Of a stretch of DNA of 45,512 nucleotides, positions 31,460 to 39,293 are shown one piece after another. Made by a program: the position numbers and the translations under genes. A model generated the notes under the pieces. The model saw only the letters and a list, made by a program, of their open reading frames with translations, was not told the origin of the DNA and searched no databases. This stretch comes from Ruegeria sp. (GTDB lineage Bacteria; Pseudomonadota; Alphaproteobacteria; Rhodobacterales; Rhodobacteraceae), in the NCBI RefSeq assembly GCF_028066395.1, contig NZ_JALCBM010000014.1, forward strand, positions 19,110-64,621, given 5' to 3'. Positions within the stretch are counted from its first letter, which is position 1; every line of letters starts with the position of its first letter.

Positions 31460-32059
31460 ATGGTCAAAAAGCGCATTCTTTCCCACACGCGCCGTGGGTT
31501 TCTGGCCGGAGCTGCCGCCGGTTTGGCCTCACCTGCCATCGCACAATACATCCCCGGAGACCCCCTGCGCCCTGCGCCCGAGCCGGAACCGCAGGTGCGT
31601 CGCAATATCTCGGGGTTCCGGGCGCTGGACTGGCAGCCCTACTTTTCGAACACCAAAAACGGCGCAATTCTGGTCGATACGGTCTCGCGCGCGCTGCATT
31701 ACTGGTCGGATGACCAATCGGTGTACAAACTCTACCCCTCATCCGTGCCGCTGACCGAGGAATTGACCCGGCGCGGGCGCACCAGCGTGATCCGCAAGGT
31801 CGAAGGGCCCAGCTGGGCGCCGACGCCTTCGATGAAGAAGCGGAACCCGGAATGGCCGGACTATATCCCGCCGGGCCCGGATAACCCGTTGGGAACGCAC
31901 GCTTTATACCTCAGCTGGAAGTACTACCGCATCCACGGCACCCATGATACGCGCAAAATCGGGCGGCGATCTTCGAACGGCTGTATTGGTCTGTTCAACG
32001 AAGATATTGCCGAGCTGTTCGGGATGGCCAAAGTTGGCACGCAAGTGTTGCTAATTTGA
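31460..32059 (+). CDS. Tat-exported L,D-transpeptidase
   Basis: The 199-aa protein has a twin-arginine signal (TRRGFLAGAAAGLASPAIA, residues 10-28) and a YkuD-type catalytic domain. The active-site block HGTHDTRKIGRRSSNGCIGL holds His159 and His162 and the catalytic Cys175 in the SNGC motif. Such enzymes make 3-3 crosslinks in peptidoglycan or attach proteins to it. The ATG at 31460 is chosen because the Tat motif follows directly; upstream is a good promoter. It is divergent from the CAP lipoprotein gene. Confidence 0.93.
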   Translation: MVKKRILSHTRRGFLAGAAAGLASPAIAQYIPGDPLRPAPEPEPQVRRNISGFRALDWQPYFSNTKNGAILVDTVSRALHYWSDDQSVYKLYPSSVPLTEELTRRGRTSVIRKVEGPSWAPTPSMKKRNPEWPDYIPPGPDNPLGTHALYLSWKYYRIHGTHDTRKIGRRSSNGCIGLFNEDIAELFGMAKVGTQVLLI

Positions 32060-32197
32060 CGACATTTTCGCGCACGAACCCGCTTGCGGCGCAAGTTACA
32101 ATTGCATTCCCCGGGCATAGCTGATTAGAAAAACTCACGAGGTAAGTCTTAGATGTGCGGTTCGCGTATTGGAATCGCGCAAATTCTGGAGGTTAAT

Positions 32198-32380
32198 ATG
32201 AAGAAACTCGTTCTCGCTGCTGCACTGACTGCTGCTGCTTCGACCGCATATGCTGGCAACCTGGAAGAGCCGGTTGTTGAAGCACCTGTTGTTGTCGAAG
32301 AAACCCAGGGTTCGTCGCAGGGCATCCTGCTGCCGCTGATCCTGCTGGTTGTTGTTGCCGCAGCTGTTGCAGCAAGCTAA
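32198..32380 (+). CDS. Small exported protein with C-terminal membrane helix
   Basis: The 60-aa product has a clear signal peptide (MKKLVLAAALTAAASTAYA, residues 1-19), an acidic valine-rich middle (GNLEEPVVEAPVVVEETQGSSQG) and a hydrophobic C-terminal helix (about residues 43-59, ILLPLILLVVVAAAVAAS). A strong TGGAGG ribosome binding site lies six bases before the ATG at 32198. The frame extends to 32153, but the signal starts at 32198. A strong bidirectional terminator follows. A strong ribosome binding site plus a perfect terminator suggests a highly expressed single-gene transcript. Function is unknown. Confidence 0.85.
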   Translation: MKKLVLAAALTAAASTAYAGNLEEPVVEAPVVVEETQGSSQGILLPLILLVVVAAAVAAS

Positions 32381-32403
32381 GTCGACGAGACTCAATCAAT
32401 TTT

Positions 32404-32437
32404 AAAAAGGCGGTGGAGCTTTCCACCGCCTTTTTTT
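32404..32437. terminator. Bidirectional intrinsic terminator
   Basis: A perfect stem of about 14 pairs (32404-32417 with 32422-32435), including the GC-rich GGCGGTGGA/TCCACCGCC core and a GCTT loop, has A residues on the 5' side and a run of seven T on the 3' side (32431-32437). It lies between the convergent small exported protein gene and hemH, and can end transcription from both sides. Confidence 0.9.
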
Positions 32438-32460
32438 GTTTTGCTGCGAGTGGCGCTGGT

Positions 32461-33510
32461 TCAGTCCAGCCAGCCGCGCAGGTTGTCCTGAATCACTTTG
32501 CCCAGCGCCGCGATATGCGCGTCCTCGTCATTCAGGCAGGGGATGTAGGTAAAGCTCTCACCACCGGCTTCTTCGAAGCTTTCCTTGATCTCTTCGTTGA
32601 TCTCTTCCAGCGTTTCGATGCAATCGGCGGAAAAGGCCGGGGCGATCACGGCGATGTTCTTCTTGCCCTGCCGTGCCAGTTCGGCCACGTGATCGACCGT
32701 ATAGGGCTTCAGCCATTCCTCGGGCCCGAACCGAGACTGGAAGGTGGACACCAGCTGATCATCGGACCAACCCAGCCGTTCCTTCAGCAACCGCGAGGTC
32801 TTGACGCATTGGCAGTGATAGGGATCGCCCTGCTGCAAATAGCGTTCCGGCATGCCGTGGTAGGAACACACAAGGATATCCGGTTTGGTTTCCATCCCGG
32901 CATAGGCGCGCTCGACCGATTGGGCCAGCGCGTCGATATAGGCCGGTTCGTCGAAATAGGCAGGCACCGTGCGGCTGGCCGGTTGCCAGGTTTCGTCCAT
33001 CAATGCGCGGAAGAACTGGTCATTGGCGGTGGCGGAGGTCGCCCCGGCATATTGCGGGTAAAGCGGGAAGAACAGGATGCGGTCGCAGCCCTCGGCCACC
33101 ATCTGCCGCACCTTGGATTTGGTCGAGGGGTTGCCGTAGCGCATGCAGAAATCCACCAGAACCTGATCCCCATACCGCACCTGCATGGCATCGCGCAGCT
33201 TTGCAGTCTGATCCTTGGTAATCGTCATCAGCGGGCTTTCACCCTTGTCGTGATTCCAGATCGACTTATACGCCGCGCCCGAGCTGAAGGGGCGTTTGGT
33301 CAGGATGATCCCCTGCAGCAACGGCTGCCATTTCCACGCCGGGTAGTCGATCACACGCTTGTCCGACAGGAACTCGTTCAGATACCGCCGCATGGGCCAA
33401 TAGGAATAATCATCCGGCGTCCCCAGATTGGCCAGCAGAATGCCGACGCGGCCCATCTTGACCTTGGGGTGATCGGCTGGCGCATGCGCAGGGCGGGTGG
33501 CGTCGGACAT
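32461..33510 (-). CDS. hemH: Ferrochelatase HemH
   Basis: HemH (349 aa) inserts ferrous iron into protoporphyrin IX, the last step of heme synthesis. The N-terminus has VGILLANLGTPDDYSYWPMRRYLNEFLSD. The metal-site His lies in ILVCSYHGMPERYLQQGDPYHCQC, and the C-terminus includes YTVDHVAELARQGKKNIAVIAPAFSADCIETLEEI. The ATG at 33510 has AGGAAG upstream; the longer frame to 33588 runs into the neighbouring methyltransferase gene and is not protein-like. The methyltransferase gene ends 55 bases upstream on the same strand. Confidence 0.97.
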   Translation of the reverse strand: MSDATRPAHAPADHPKVKMGRVGILLANLGTPDDYSYWPMRRYLNEFLSDKRVIDYPAWKWQPLLQGIILTKRPFSSGAAYKSIWNHDKGESPLMTITKDQTAKLRDAMQVRYGDQVLVDFCMRYGNPSTKSKVRQMVAEGCDRILFFPLYPQYAGATSATANDQFFRALMDETWQPASRTVPAYFDEPAYIDALAQSVERAYAGMETKPDILVCSYHGMPERYLQQGDPYHCQCVKTSRLLKERLGWSDDQLVSTFQSRFGPEEWLKPYTVDHVAELARQGKKNIAVIAPAFSADCIETLEEINEEIKESFEEAGGESFTYIPCLNDEDAHIAALGKVIQDNLRGWLD

Positions 33511-33565
33511 GTGGGCTTCCTGATTTTTACAGTTGTCGCCCCAGATAACGGGATTCGGCGGGGCG

Positions 33566-34396
33566 TCAATCGGGCAGTTTGCCCTCATCCGTGTTCAGCG
33601 CCTCGGCCAGACGCATCTGGGCCGACCCGGGGCGCAGCGGTTTGGGCTGGCTGGCATCGGGGGACCATCCGGTCAGGCAGATCAGCTCAAACGTGGCCGC
33701 CAGACGGCCTGAGGGGGTGGTGAAGTGGTCCGCATAGACCTGCTGCGCTTTTGCGAAGATTGAACGCCGTGTGGGCTGTTTCAGGCGCTCGGACAGGGCG
33801 TTGGCCTCTCCCATATCCCGCAGATCGTGCATCAGGTGCCAGATGTCCCGGTATTCGGCGGTCAGCGGCACCGCATCGGCCACCGGCAGGGCCAGCCCGG
33901 CGCGTTGCAGCAAGCCACCCAGATCGCGTAGCTCGGCCATTGGGGCGATACGGGGACTGAGACCGCCTGAAACCTCAATCTCGGCCTGTCCTAGTGCTGC
34001 GCGCAATTCGTGCAGGGTTTCGCCACCCAGACAGACGACCAACAGCAGCCCATCAGGTTTCAGTGCGCGGTGGCATTGGATCAATTGCCCCACCGGATCA
34101 TTGGCGCAATGTAAGGCCATGGCGTGGATCACCAGATCATGTGCGCCCGGTGTCAGGGCCAATGTGTCCTCATCGCAGACAATCCGTGCCTCCGGCATCC
34201 TCTCGGCCCAGACCTGTGGAAAGGGCGTCACGATCGCCGGTGCCGTAAAGGTTTTATTAACCATGGAGAGCCGATCCTGCACCTCGTCCACCGCGGTGCG
34301 GTGCAGGAACAGGGCCTCATCCCGCGCCCGCGCGCGGCGGTGCAGGATAGTGGACCGGTCAAACAAAGAGGGTGCATTGGACGCAGGCAGTTTCAT
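33566..34396 (-). CDS. NDUFAF5-like methyltransferase family protein
   Basis: The 276-aa protein begins with LFDRSTILHRRARARDEALFLH, the N-terminal pattern of the BioC/NDUFAF5 group, in which a member (NDUFAF5) helps assemble respiratory complex I. The Rossmann core has LVIHAMALHCANDPVGQLIQCHRALKPDGLLLVVCLGGETLHELR. The usual SAM-binding glycine motif I is not obvious: where it is expected the sequence reads FTAPAIVTPFPQVW. This may mean a divergent or non-SAM role. It lies upstream of hemH on the same strand and starts 37 bases from the divergent comF gene. The ATG at 34396 is preferred; an ATG at 34414 is possible. Confidence 0.85.
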   Translation of the reverse strand: MKLPASNAPSLFDRSTILHRRARARDEALFLHRTAVDEVQDRLSMVNKTFTAPAIVTPFPQVWAERMPEARIVCDEDTLALTPGAHDLVIHAMALHCANDPVGQLIQCHRALKPDGLLLVVCLGGETLHELRAALGQAEIEVSGGLSPRIAPMAELRDLGGLLQRAGLALPVADAVPLTAEYRDIWHLMHDLRDMGEANALSERLKQPTRRSIFAKAQQVYADHFTTPSGRLAATFELICLTGWSPDASQPKPLRPGSAQMRLAEALNTDEGKLPD

Positions 34397-34433
34397 AAGC
34401 CGCAAGTATCGCATCCGGCGCGGGATTCAAACC

Positions 34434-35141
34434 ATGCTCGAACTGGTTTACCCGCCGCGCTGCATGGGCTGCGGAGAGCTGACCGAATCCGATTTCGGCC
34501 TGTGCGGTCCCTGCTGGCGCGACACACCGTTCATCGGGGGCACGGTCTGCGACAGCTGCGGTGCGCCGGTGGTCGGCGAACGGGACGGGTTCCGCATCGA
34601 CTGTGACGATTGCCTGAAAACGCCCCGCCCATGGCACGAGGGGCGCGCGGCGCTGCTGTATCAGGGGCGGGCGCGAGCGCTGGTTCTGGCATTGAAACAC
34701 GGCGACCGTCCGGAACTGGCGCGTCCCGCTGCGCGCTGGATGGCGCAGGCCGGACGGGAAATCCTGCGCCCCGGCCTGTTGGTCGCGCCGGTTCCGCTGC
34801 ATTGGTCGCGCCTGATCAAACGGCGCTACAATCAATCGGCCCTGCTGGCGCAGCATCTGGGGCGCGAGGCCGGGCTGGATTGCATCCCCGATCTGCTGCA
34901 ACGAAGGGTCCGTACACCGGTTCTGGATGGCAAAACCGCCCAGGAACGCGAGGATATCTTGACCCACGCGATCTCGACCCATCCGAAGCGGGCAGAGCAG
35001 ATCAGAGGGCGGGATATCCTGCTGGTGGATGACGTCATGACCTCGGGCGCGACTTTGGCGGCCTGTACGCGTGTATGTCAGGCCGCAGGCGCAAATCATA
35101 TTTTCGTGTTGGCTCTGGCACGCGTTGCCAAGGATGCCTAA
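34434..35141 (+). CDS. comF: ComF family phosphoribosyltransferase-like protein
   Basis: The 235-aa protein has an N-terminal zinc finger (VYPPRCMGCGELTESDFGLCGPCW and VCDSCGAP, with Cys10 and Cys13) and a PRTase-like domain with the PRPP-loop motif ILLVDDVMTSGATL. ComF proteins are linked to DNA uptake and, in many bacteria, to late natural competence or to repair; the substrate is not known. The ATG at 34434 is used because the long upstream frame overlaps the methyltransferase gene. No strong ribosome binding site is visible. grxC follows 37 bases downstream. Confidence 0.93.
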   Translation: MLELVYPPRCMGCGELTESDFGLCGPCWRDTPFIGGTVCDSCGAPVVGERDGFRIDCDDCLKTPRPWHEGRAALLYQGRARALVLALKHGDRPELARPAARWMAQAGREILRPGLLVAPVPLHWSRLIKRRYNQSALLAQHLGREAGLDCIPDLLQRRVRTPVLDGKTAQEREDILTHAISTHPKRAEQIRGRDILLVDDVMTSGATLAACTRVCQAAGANHIFVLALARVAKDA

Positions 35142-35178
35142 TTCGCCCAAGATTGCGCGAAACCCGAAGGGACGGAAT

Positions 35179-35436
35179 ATGAAGCCGGTTGAAATCTACA
35201 CCTCGCCGCTATGCGGCTTTTGCCACGCGGCCAAACGCCTGCTGAAACAGAAAGGCGTCAAGTTTACCGAGGTCAACGTGCTGACCCACCCCAAACGCAA
35301 GCCCGAGATGATCCAGCGCGCCGGCGGCAAACGCACCGTGCCGCAGATCTTCATCGGCACCACCCATGTGGGCGGCTGCGACGACCTGTATGAACTCGAA
35401 CGTCAGGGCAAGCTGGACCGTCTGCTGGCCGCGTGA
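35179..35436 (+). CDS. grxC: Glutaredoxin 3
   Basis: The 85-aa protein reduces disulfides with glutathione. The dithiol active site CGFC lies at residues 12-15 (YTSPLCGFCHAAKRLL). The cis-Pro region TVPQIFIG and the GG-containing GGCDDLYELERQGKLD C-terminus are typical of the Grx3/GrxC class. Starts at ATG with GGGACGGAA upstream. Its TGA overlaps the nitrilase-family ATG (TGATG), so the two are co-translated, and both relate to glutathione chemistry if the neighbour is Nit1. Confidence 0.96.
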   Translation: MKPVEIYTSPLCGFCHAAKRLLKQKGVKFTEVNVLTHPKRKPEMIQRAGGKRTVPQIFIGTTHVGGCDDLYELERQGKLDRLLAA

Positions 35437-36266
35437 TGAAAACCGCGCTGCTGCAGATCACCTCGTCGGACGATCCGGCCGAAAATCTGGACATTGTGCG
35501 CGCCATGATGGCCGAGGCGGCGGATCAGGGCGCACAGTTCATCCTGACGCCCGAGGTGACCAATTGCGTGTCCACCAGCACGACACGGCAGCGCGAAGTC
35601 CTGCAACACGAAGAAGACGACCTGACGCTGGCGGGCTTGCGTCAGCAGGCTGCGGCGCTGGGCGTCTGGTTGCTGATCGGCTCACTGGCGATCAAGACCC
35701 ATGACGCCGACGGGCGGTTTGCCAACCGATCCGTCCTGATCGACCCGCAAGGTCAGATCGTTGCGCGGTACGACAAGATTCACATGTTCGACGTGCAGGT
35801 CACCGAATCCGAGACCTTCCGCGAATCGAAGAACTACCGCCCCGGCGAAAAGGCCGTCATCGCGGAGACCGATTTCGGCACGATTGGCCTGAGCATCTGC
35901 TATGACATCCGCTTCCCGCATCTCTATGCAGCGCTCGCGCAGGCAGGCGCGCGTATCCTGACCGTTCCGGCGGCGTTTTCGCCGGTCACGGGGGCGGCGC
36001 ATTGGCAATCGCTGCTGCGCGCCCGAGCGATCGAGACCGGCTGCTGGGTGCTGGCCCCGGCCCAGACCGGCGAGCATCCCAAGACCCGTGGCAAGACCCG
36101 CTATACCTACGGTCACAGCATGGTTGTCGCCCCGTGGGGAGAGGTGCTGATCGACGCAGGCACCGATCCGGGCATTCACATTTTTGATTTGGATGATAGT
36201 TCTGTGACAGAGGCGCGCCGCCGCGTGCCCTCACTGACGCACGTGCGGCCCTTCGACGGGCCCTGA
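35436..36266 (+). CDS. Nit1-type carbon-nitrogen hydrolase
   Basis: This 276-aa nitrilase-superfamily enzyme has the complete Glu-Lys-Cys triad: Glu40 (FILTPEVTNCVS), Lys114 (VARYDKIHMFDV) and Cys155 (GLSICYDIRFPH). The subtype signals YDKIHMFDVQV and TESxTFRES resemble the Nit1 family, which hydrolyses deaminated glutathione as a repair reaction. The grxC overlap fits a glutathione link, but another amide or nitrile substrate is possible. The start is ATG 35436, overlapping the grxC stop. A MarR-family gene follows 14 bases downstream. Confidence 0.9.
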   Translation: MKTALLQITSSDDPAENLDIVRAMMAEAADQGAQFILTPEVTNCVSTSTTRQREVLQHEEDDLTLAGLRQQAAALGVWLLIGSLAIKTHDADGRFANRSVLIDPQGQIVARYDKIHMFDVQVTESETFRESKNYRPGEKAVIAETDFGTIGLSICYDIRFPHLYAALAQAGARILTVPAAFSPVTGAAHWQSLLRARAIETGCWVLAPAQTGEHPKTRGKTRYTYGHSMVVAPWGEVLIDAGTDPGIHIFDLDDSSVTEARRRVPSLTHVRPFDGP

Positions 36267-36280
36267 TCCAGAACCGGACC

Positions 36281-36721
36281 ATGACTGACGACACCAATGC
36301 CCTTGCGGTCACGCTGTTCAGCGAGATCCTGACCGCAGATCAGCTATTGCGCAACCGGTTGAGCCGGGTGCTGCCTAAGGGCATGGAAATCTCGCATTTT
36401 TCGGTGCTGAATCATCTGGCCTTCGTCGCGGATGAGCGCAGCCCGGCGCAACTGGCCAGCACCTTTCACGTGACCCGAGGGGCGATGACCAACACTTTGG
36501 CCAAGCTGGAATGGGCCGGATACATCCACATCCGCCCCGACTGGGACGACGCCCGCCGCAAGATGGTGGCGATCAGCCCTGCCGGTCGCCGCGCGCGGGA
36601 TCAGGCGATTTCGGCGATTGCCCCACTGATCAACCGCGTGGTCGGAGAGCTGGGGCTGGAGCGGGTGCGGAGTACGTTGCCGGTGCTGCGGGATTTGCGG
36701 TTGCAGTTGGAGGGGGAGTAG
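36281..36721 (+). CDS. MarR family transcriptional regulator
   Basis: The 146-aa protein has the MarR winged helix-turn-helix core: EISHFSVLNHLA, RSPAQLASTFHVTRGAMTNTLAKLEWAGYIHIRPDWDDARRKMVAISPAGRRARDQA, with the DxRRK wing. It probably forms a dimer that binds its own promoter region or a nearby target and responds to small phenolic or oxidative signals. It is the last gene of the grxC-nit1 unit, starting 14 bases after the hydrolase stop, so its target may be that unit. Confidence 0.94.
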   Translation: MTDDTNALAVTLFSEILTADQLLRNRLSRVLPKGMEISHFSVLNHLAFVADERSPAQLASTFHVTRGAMTNTLAKLEWAGYIHIRPDWDDARRKMVAISPAGRRARDQAISAIAPLINRVVGELGLERVRSTLPVLRDLRLQLEGE

Positions 36722-36913
36722 GGGCATCGAACCGTTGCCCTAAGTCAGATCGAAGACTGGCGCGGTCGAACATAGGCAGACGTGGTGCCCAGAAACCTAA
36801 GTAGTTTTCAGACGTTTTGCGATCTAGAGGGTCGCTGCACGCCTTATTTTCTTGGATTTGGAAGCATGCCTATTTTCGTAGCGTGAAATACTTTTAGGCA
36901 CCTGTTTGTATAT

Positions 36914-37510
36914 TCATCTCAATCCTAAGATCATTGAATCAAGGAGCTGCCGTAAATCACGGGGATGCAAAGCTGGAATATCAGCCAACCAAATTCCGGC
37001 CGAAGCCGCCGCCGCGAAAAGAAGGCAGGATTCTATTCCTTCTTTGCCCTCATATTGGCCACCATGAACAAGCCATACCAAATAATCTCCTTTTTCTTCT
37101 TCATTCGTGGCGAATATTCTTCCTACATTGCATCCTTCGTCAGAGAGTTCGTGTGTAGCAAATAGTTCTGTCGCTTTCTCGGGCAGTTCAAAACCAATTG
37201 GATTCACAAACTTGCCTTCCGAAACAATCTCGGGGTCAACAAAGACAAAAAAGAAATCCGCACTTACCAGATCATACTTATTTAAGTTCGAAGACAGGTA
37301 TCGATCCGCAATTTCCTGAACCGACTCAGAAACTTTTGGATCGCTTACATAGCCATACAGCGGAACGCCTTCATGCTCGTACACGAACCTTCCCAGTGCG
37401 TTCTCTGCTTCTTGTGCTGCGACATGCAAGCTATTGAACAGGGTAGCAGCGGATATTGCGGCACCGCAAAATACCGCGCGCCACGGCGCGCAACTTAAAA
37501 ATTGATTCAA
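36914..37510 (-). CDS. Low-GC exported protein of unknown function
   Basis: The 198-aa protein starts with a likely signal peptide (about residues 1-32: MNQFLSCAPWRAVFCGAAISAATLFNSLHVAA). It then has a VPLYGYVSDPKVSESVQEIADRYLSS segment and several acidic stretches (EEEKGDYLVWLVHGGQYEGKEGIE). The start is TTG, supported by GAGGTAGG (on the minus strand) about seven bases upstream. AT-rich codon use differs from ubiG next to it, and the region upstream of it to 36722 is also AT-rich. This points to a small acquired patch. The family is unknown to me and no enzyme motif is seen. Confidence 0.75.
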   Translation of the reverse strand: MNQFLSCAPWRAVFCGAAISAATLFNSLHVAAQEAENALGRFVYEHEGVPLYGYVSDPKVSESVQEIADRYLSSNLNKYDLVSADFFFVFVDPEIVSEGKFVNPIGFELPEKATELFATHELSDEGCNVGRIFATNEEEKGDYLVWLVHGGQYEGKEGIESCLLFAAAASAGIWLADIPALHPRDLRQLLDSMILGLR

Positions 37511-37520
37511 AAAACCTACC

Positions 37521-38267
37521 TCACTTCGACTTCACACTCGCCGTCACATAGTTCACGCTCAGATCCCGGTCCGAGATCGACCAGCTCCACAACAACGGAT
37601 TGAATACGAACCCCTTGCGATCCACCGGCTCTAGCCTGGACTGGCGCAGCAGGTCGAACAGTTCATCAGGGGTGATGAACTTGTTCCACTCATGCGTGCC
37701 GCGTGGTAGCCAGCGCATGACGACCTCGGCCCCGAAGATGGCCATGGCATAGGATTTCGGGTTGCGGTTGATGGTCGAGCATATCAGCAATCCGCCCGGT
37801 TTCAGTAACTGCTGCGACGCGGTCAGGAAGCCCGCCGGATCGGCAACGTGTTCGACCACTTCCATGTTCAGCACCACGTCGAACTGTTCGCCTGCGGCGG
37901 CCATCGCCTCGGCCGTGGTGTGGCGATAGTCGATCTGCAGCCCGGATTGCTCGGCGTGGATGCGGGCGACCGGCAGGTTGCCCTCGGCGGCGTCGGCGCC
38001 CACGACCTCGGCCCCCAGACGCGCCATCGGTTCGCTCAGCAGCCCGCCGCCGCAGCCGATATCCAGCAGGCGCAACCCTTCAAAGGGATGTGAGGTCTTG
38101 AGATCGCGGTCGAACTCACCCGCGATCTGCTGTGTGATATAATCCAGACGGCACGGATTCAGCATGTGCAGAGGTTTGAATTTCCCGTGCGGGTCCCACC
38201 ATTCGGCGGCCATCGCCTCGAATTTTGCGATCTCTGACGGGTCGACCGTGTTCGGATGCGCTTGCAT
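37521..38267 (-). CDS. ubiG: Ubiquinone biosynthesis O-methyltransferase UbiG
   Basis: UbiG (248 aa) methylates the two hydroxyl groups of ubiquinone precursors using SAM. The conserved N-terminus [36 protein letters not shown] is diagnostic. The SAM motif I is [32 protein letters not shown], followed by [20 protein letters not shown] sequence ([11 protein letters not shown]). The ATG at 38267 heads the gene. The AT-rich exported protein lies ten bases downstream; ubiG is divergent from the pip gene at 38316. Confidence 0.97.
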   Translation of the reverse strand: MQAHPNTVDPSEIAKFEAMAAEWWDPHGKFKPLHMLNPCRLDYITQQIAGEFDRDLKTSHPFEGLRLLDIGCGGGLLSEPMARLGAEVVGADAAEGNLPVARIHAEQSGLQIDYRHTTAEAMAAAGEQFDVVLNMEVVEHVADPAGFLTASQQLLKPGGLLICSTINRNPKSYAMAIFGAEVVMRWLPRGTHEWNKFITPDELFDLLRQSRLEPVDRKGFVFNPLLWSWSISDRDLSVNYVTASVKSK

Positions 38268-38301
38268 TCCTGTCTCCGTGTGCTCTTTTACGCTTAAGGA
38301 C

Positions 38302-38307
38302 TATATA
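38302..38307 (+). promoter_or_regulatory. -10-like TATATA just before pip start
   Basis: TATATA at 38302-38307 lies nine bases before the pip ATG at 38316. A start site 7-9 bases downstream would fall at the ATG itself. The nearest purine-rich ribosome binding candidate (AAGGA, 38295-38299) is about 16 bases from the ATG, too far. A leaderless pip transcript is therefore possible; no convincing -35 element was found. Confidence 0.25.
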
Positions 38308-38315
38308 GGCCCATA

Positions 38316-39293
38316 ATGGACAAGTACCCGGACCAAAAGCGCGCAGTTCAATATCTGTACCCGCCGATCGAACCTTTCGATCAGCGGATGGTCGATATGG
38401 GCGATGGGCATCGTATCTATGTGGAGCAATGCGGCAATCCCGATGGGGTTCCGGTGGTCATCCTGCATGGCGGCCCCGGTGGCGGTTGCAGCCCGGCGAT
38501 GCGGCGGTATTTCGATCCGAAGGTGTATCGGGTGATTCTGTTCGATCAACGCGGCTGCGGACGGTCGCGGCCCACGGCCTCGGTTCAGGATAACACGACC
38601 TGGCATCTGGTGGCCGATATCGAACGGCTGCGCACACTGTTCGGGATCGACGAATGGATCGCCTTTGGTGGCAGTTGGGGCGCGACGCTGGCGCTGATCT
38701 ATGCGCAGGCGCATCCGGACCGGGTCAGCCGTCTGGTGCTGCGCGGCGTGTTTCTGGCCACGCAGGCCGAGCTGGATTGGTTCTATGGCGGCGGCGCGGG
38801 CAAGTTCTGGCCCGAGCAATGGGCGAAATTCACCGCTCTGCTGCCCGAGGGGGAACAGTCCGACGCCATCGCCGCCTATAACAAGCGTCTGTTCTCGGGC
38901 GACCGCGCGACCGAAATCCTCTATGCCCGCGCCTGGTCGCATTGGGAGAACGCGCTGGCCTCGATCCACACCAACGGTGCGGTGGGCGAAAGCCCGGGCG
39001 AATATGCCCGCACCTTTGCCCGGTTGGAGAATCACTATTTCATCAATGGCGGGTTTCTGGAGAAGGATGGGCAGATTCTGGACCAGATGGACCGGATTGC
39101 CCATATCCCCGGCCATATTGTGCAGGGGCGTTATGACATGATCTGCCCGCCGCAGGCCGCGTGGAACCTGTCCGAACGCTGGCCGAATGCCGAGTTGAAG
39201 ATGGTCCGCCATGCAGGCCATGCCCTGTCCGAGCCCGGCATCAGCGCCGAACTGGTCCGCATCATGGACCGCGTGGCGGAGGGTTTGGCATGA
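38316..39293 (+). CDS. pip: Proline iminopeptidase
   Basis: The 325-aa S33 alpha/beta hydrolase releases N-terminal proline from peptides. The oxyanion-hole motif HGGPGGG lies at residues 51-57. The nucleophile Ser120 is in GGSWGATLAL, the acid is Asp274 in QGRYDMICPP, and the base is His302 in RHAGHALSEPG. GWPEQW-type and WEN segments (SHWENALASI) are typical of Pip. The ATG at 38316 is followed by MDKYPDQKRAVQYLYPPIEPFD, the conserved start. Its stop overlaps the substrate-binding protein ATG, so the two are coupled. Confidence 0.96.
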   Translation: MDKYPDQKRAVQYLYPPIEPFDQRMVDMGDGHRIYVEQCGNPDGVPVVILHGGPGGGCSPAMRRYFDPKVYRVILFDQRGCGRSRPTASVQDNTTWHLVADIERLRTLFGIDEWIAFGGSWGATLALIYAQAHPDRVSRLVLRGVFLATQAELDWFYGGGAGKFWPEQWAKFTALLPEGEQSDAIAAYNKRLFSGDRATEILYARAWSHWENALASIHTNGAVGESPGEYARTFARLENHYFINGGFLEKDGQILDQMDRIAHIPGHIVQGRYDMICPPQAAWNLSERWPNAELKMVRHAGHALSEPGISAELVRIMDRVAEGLA

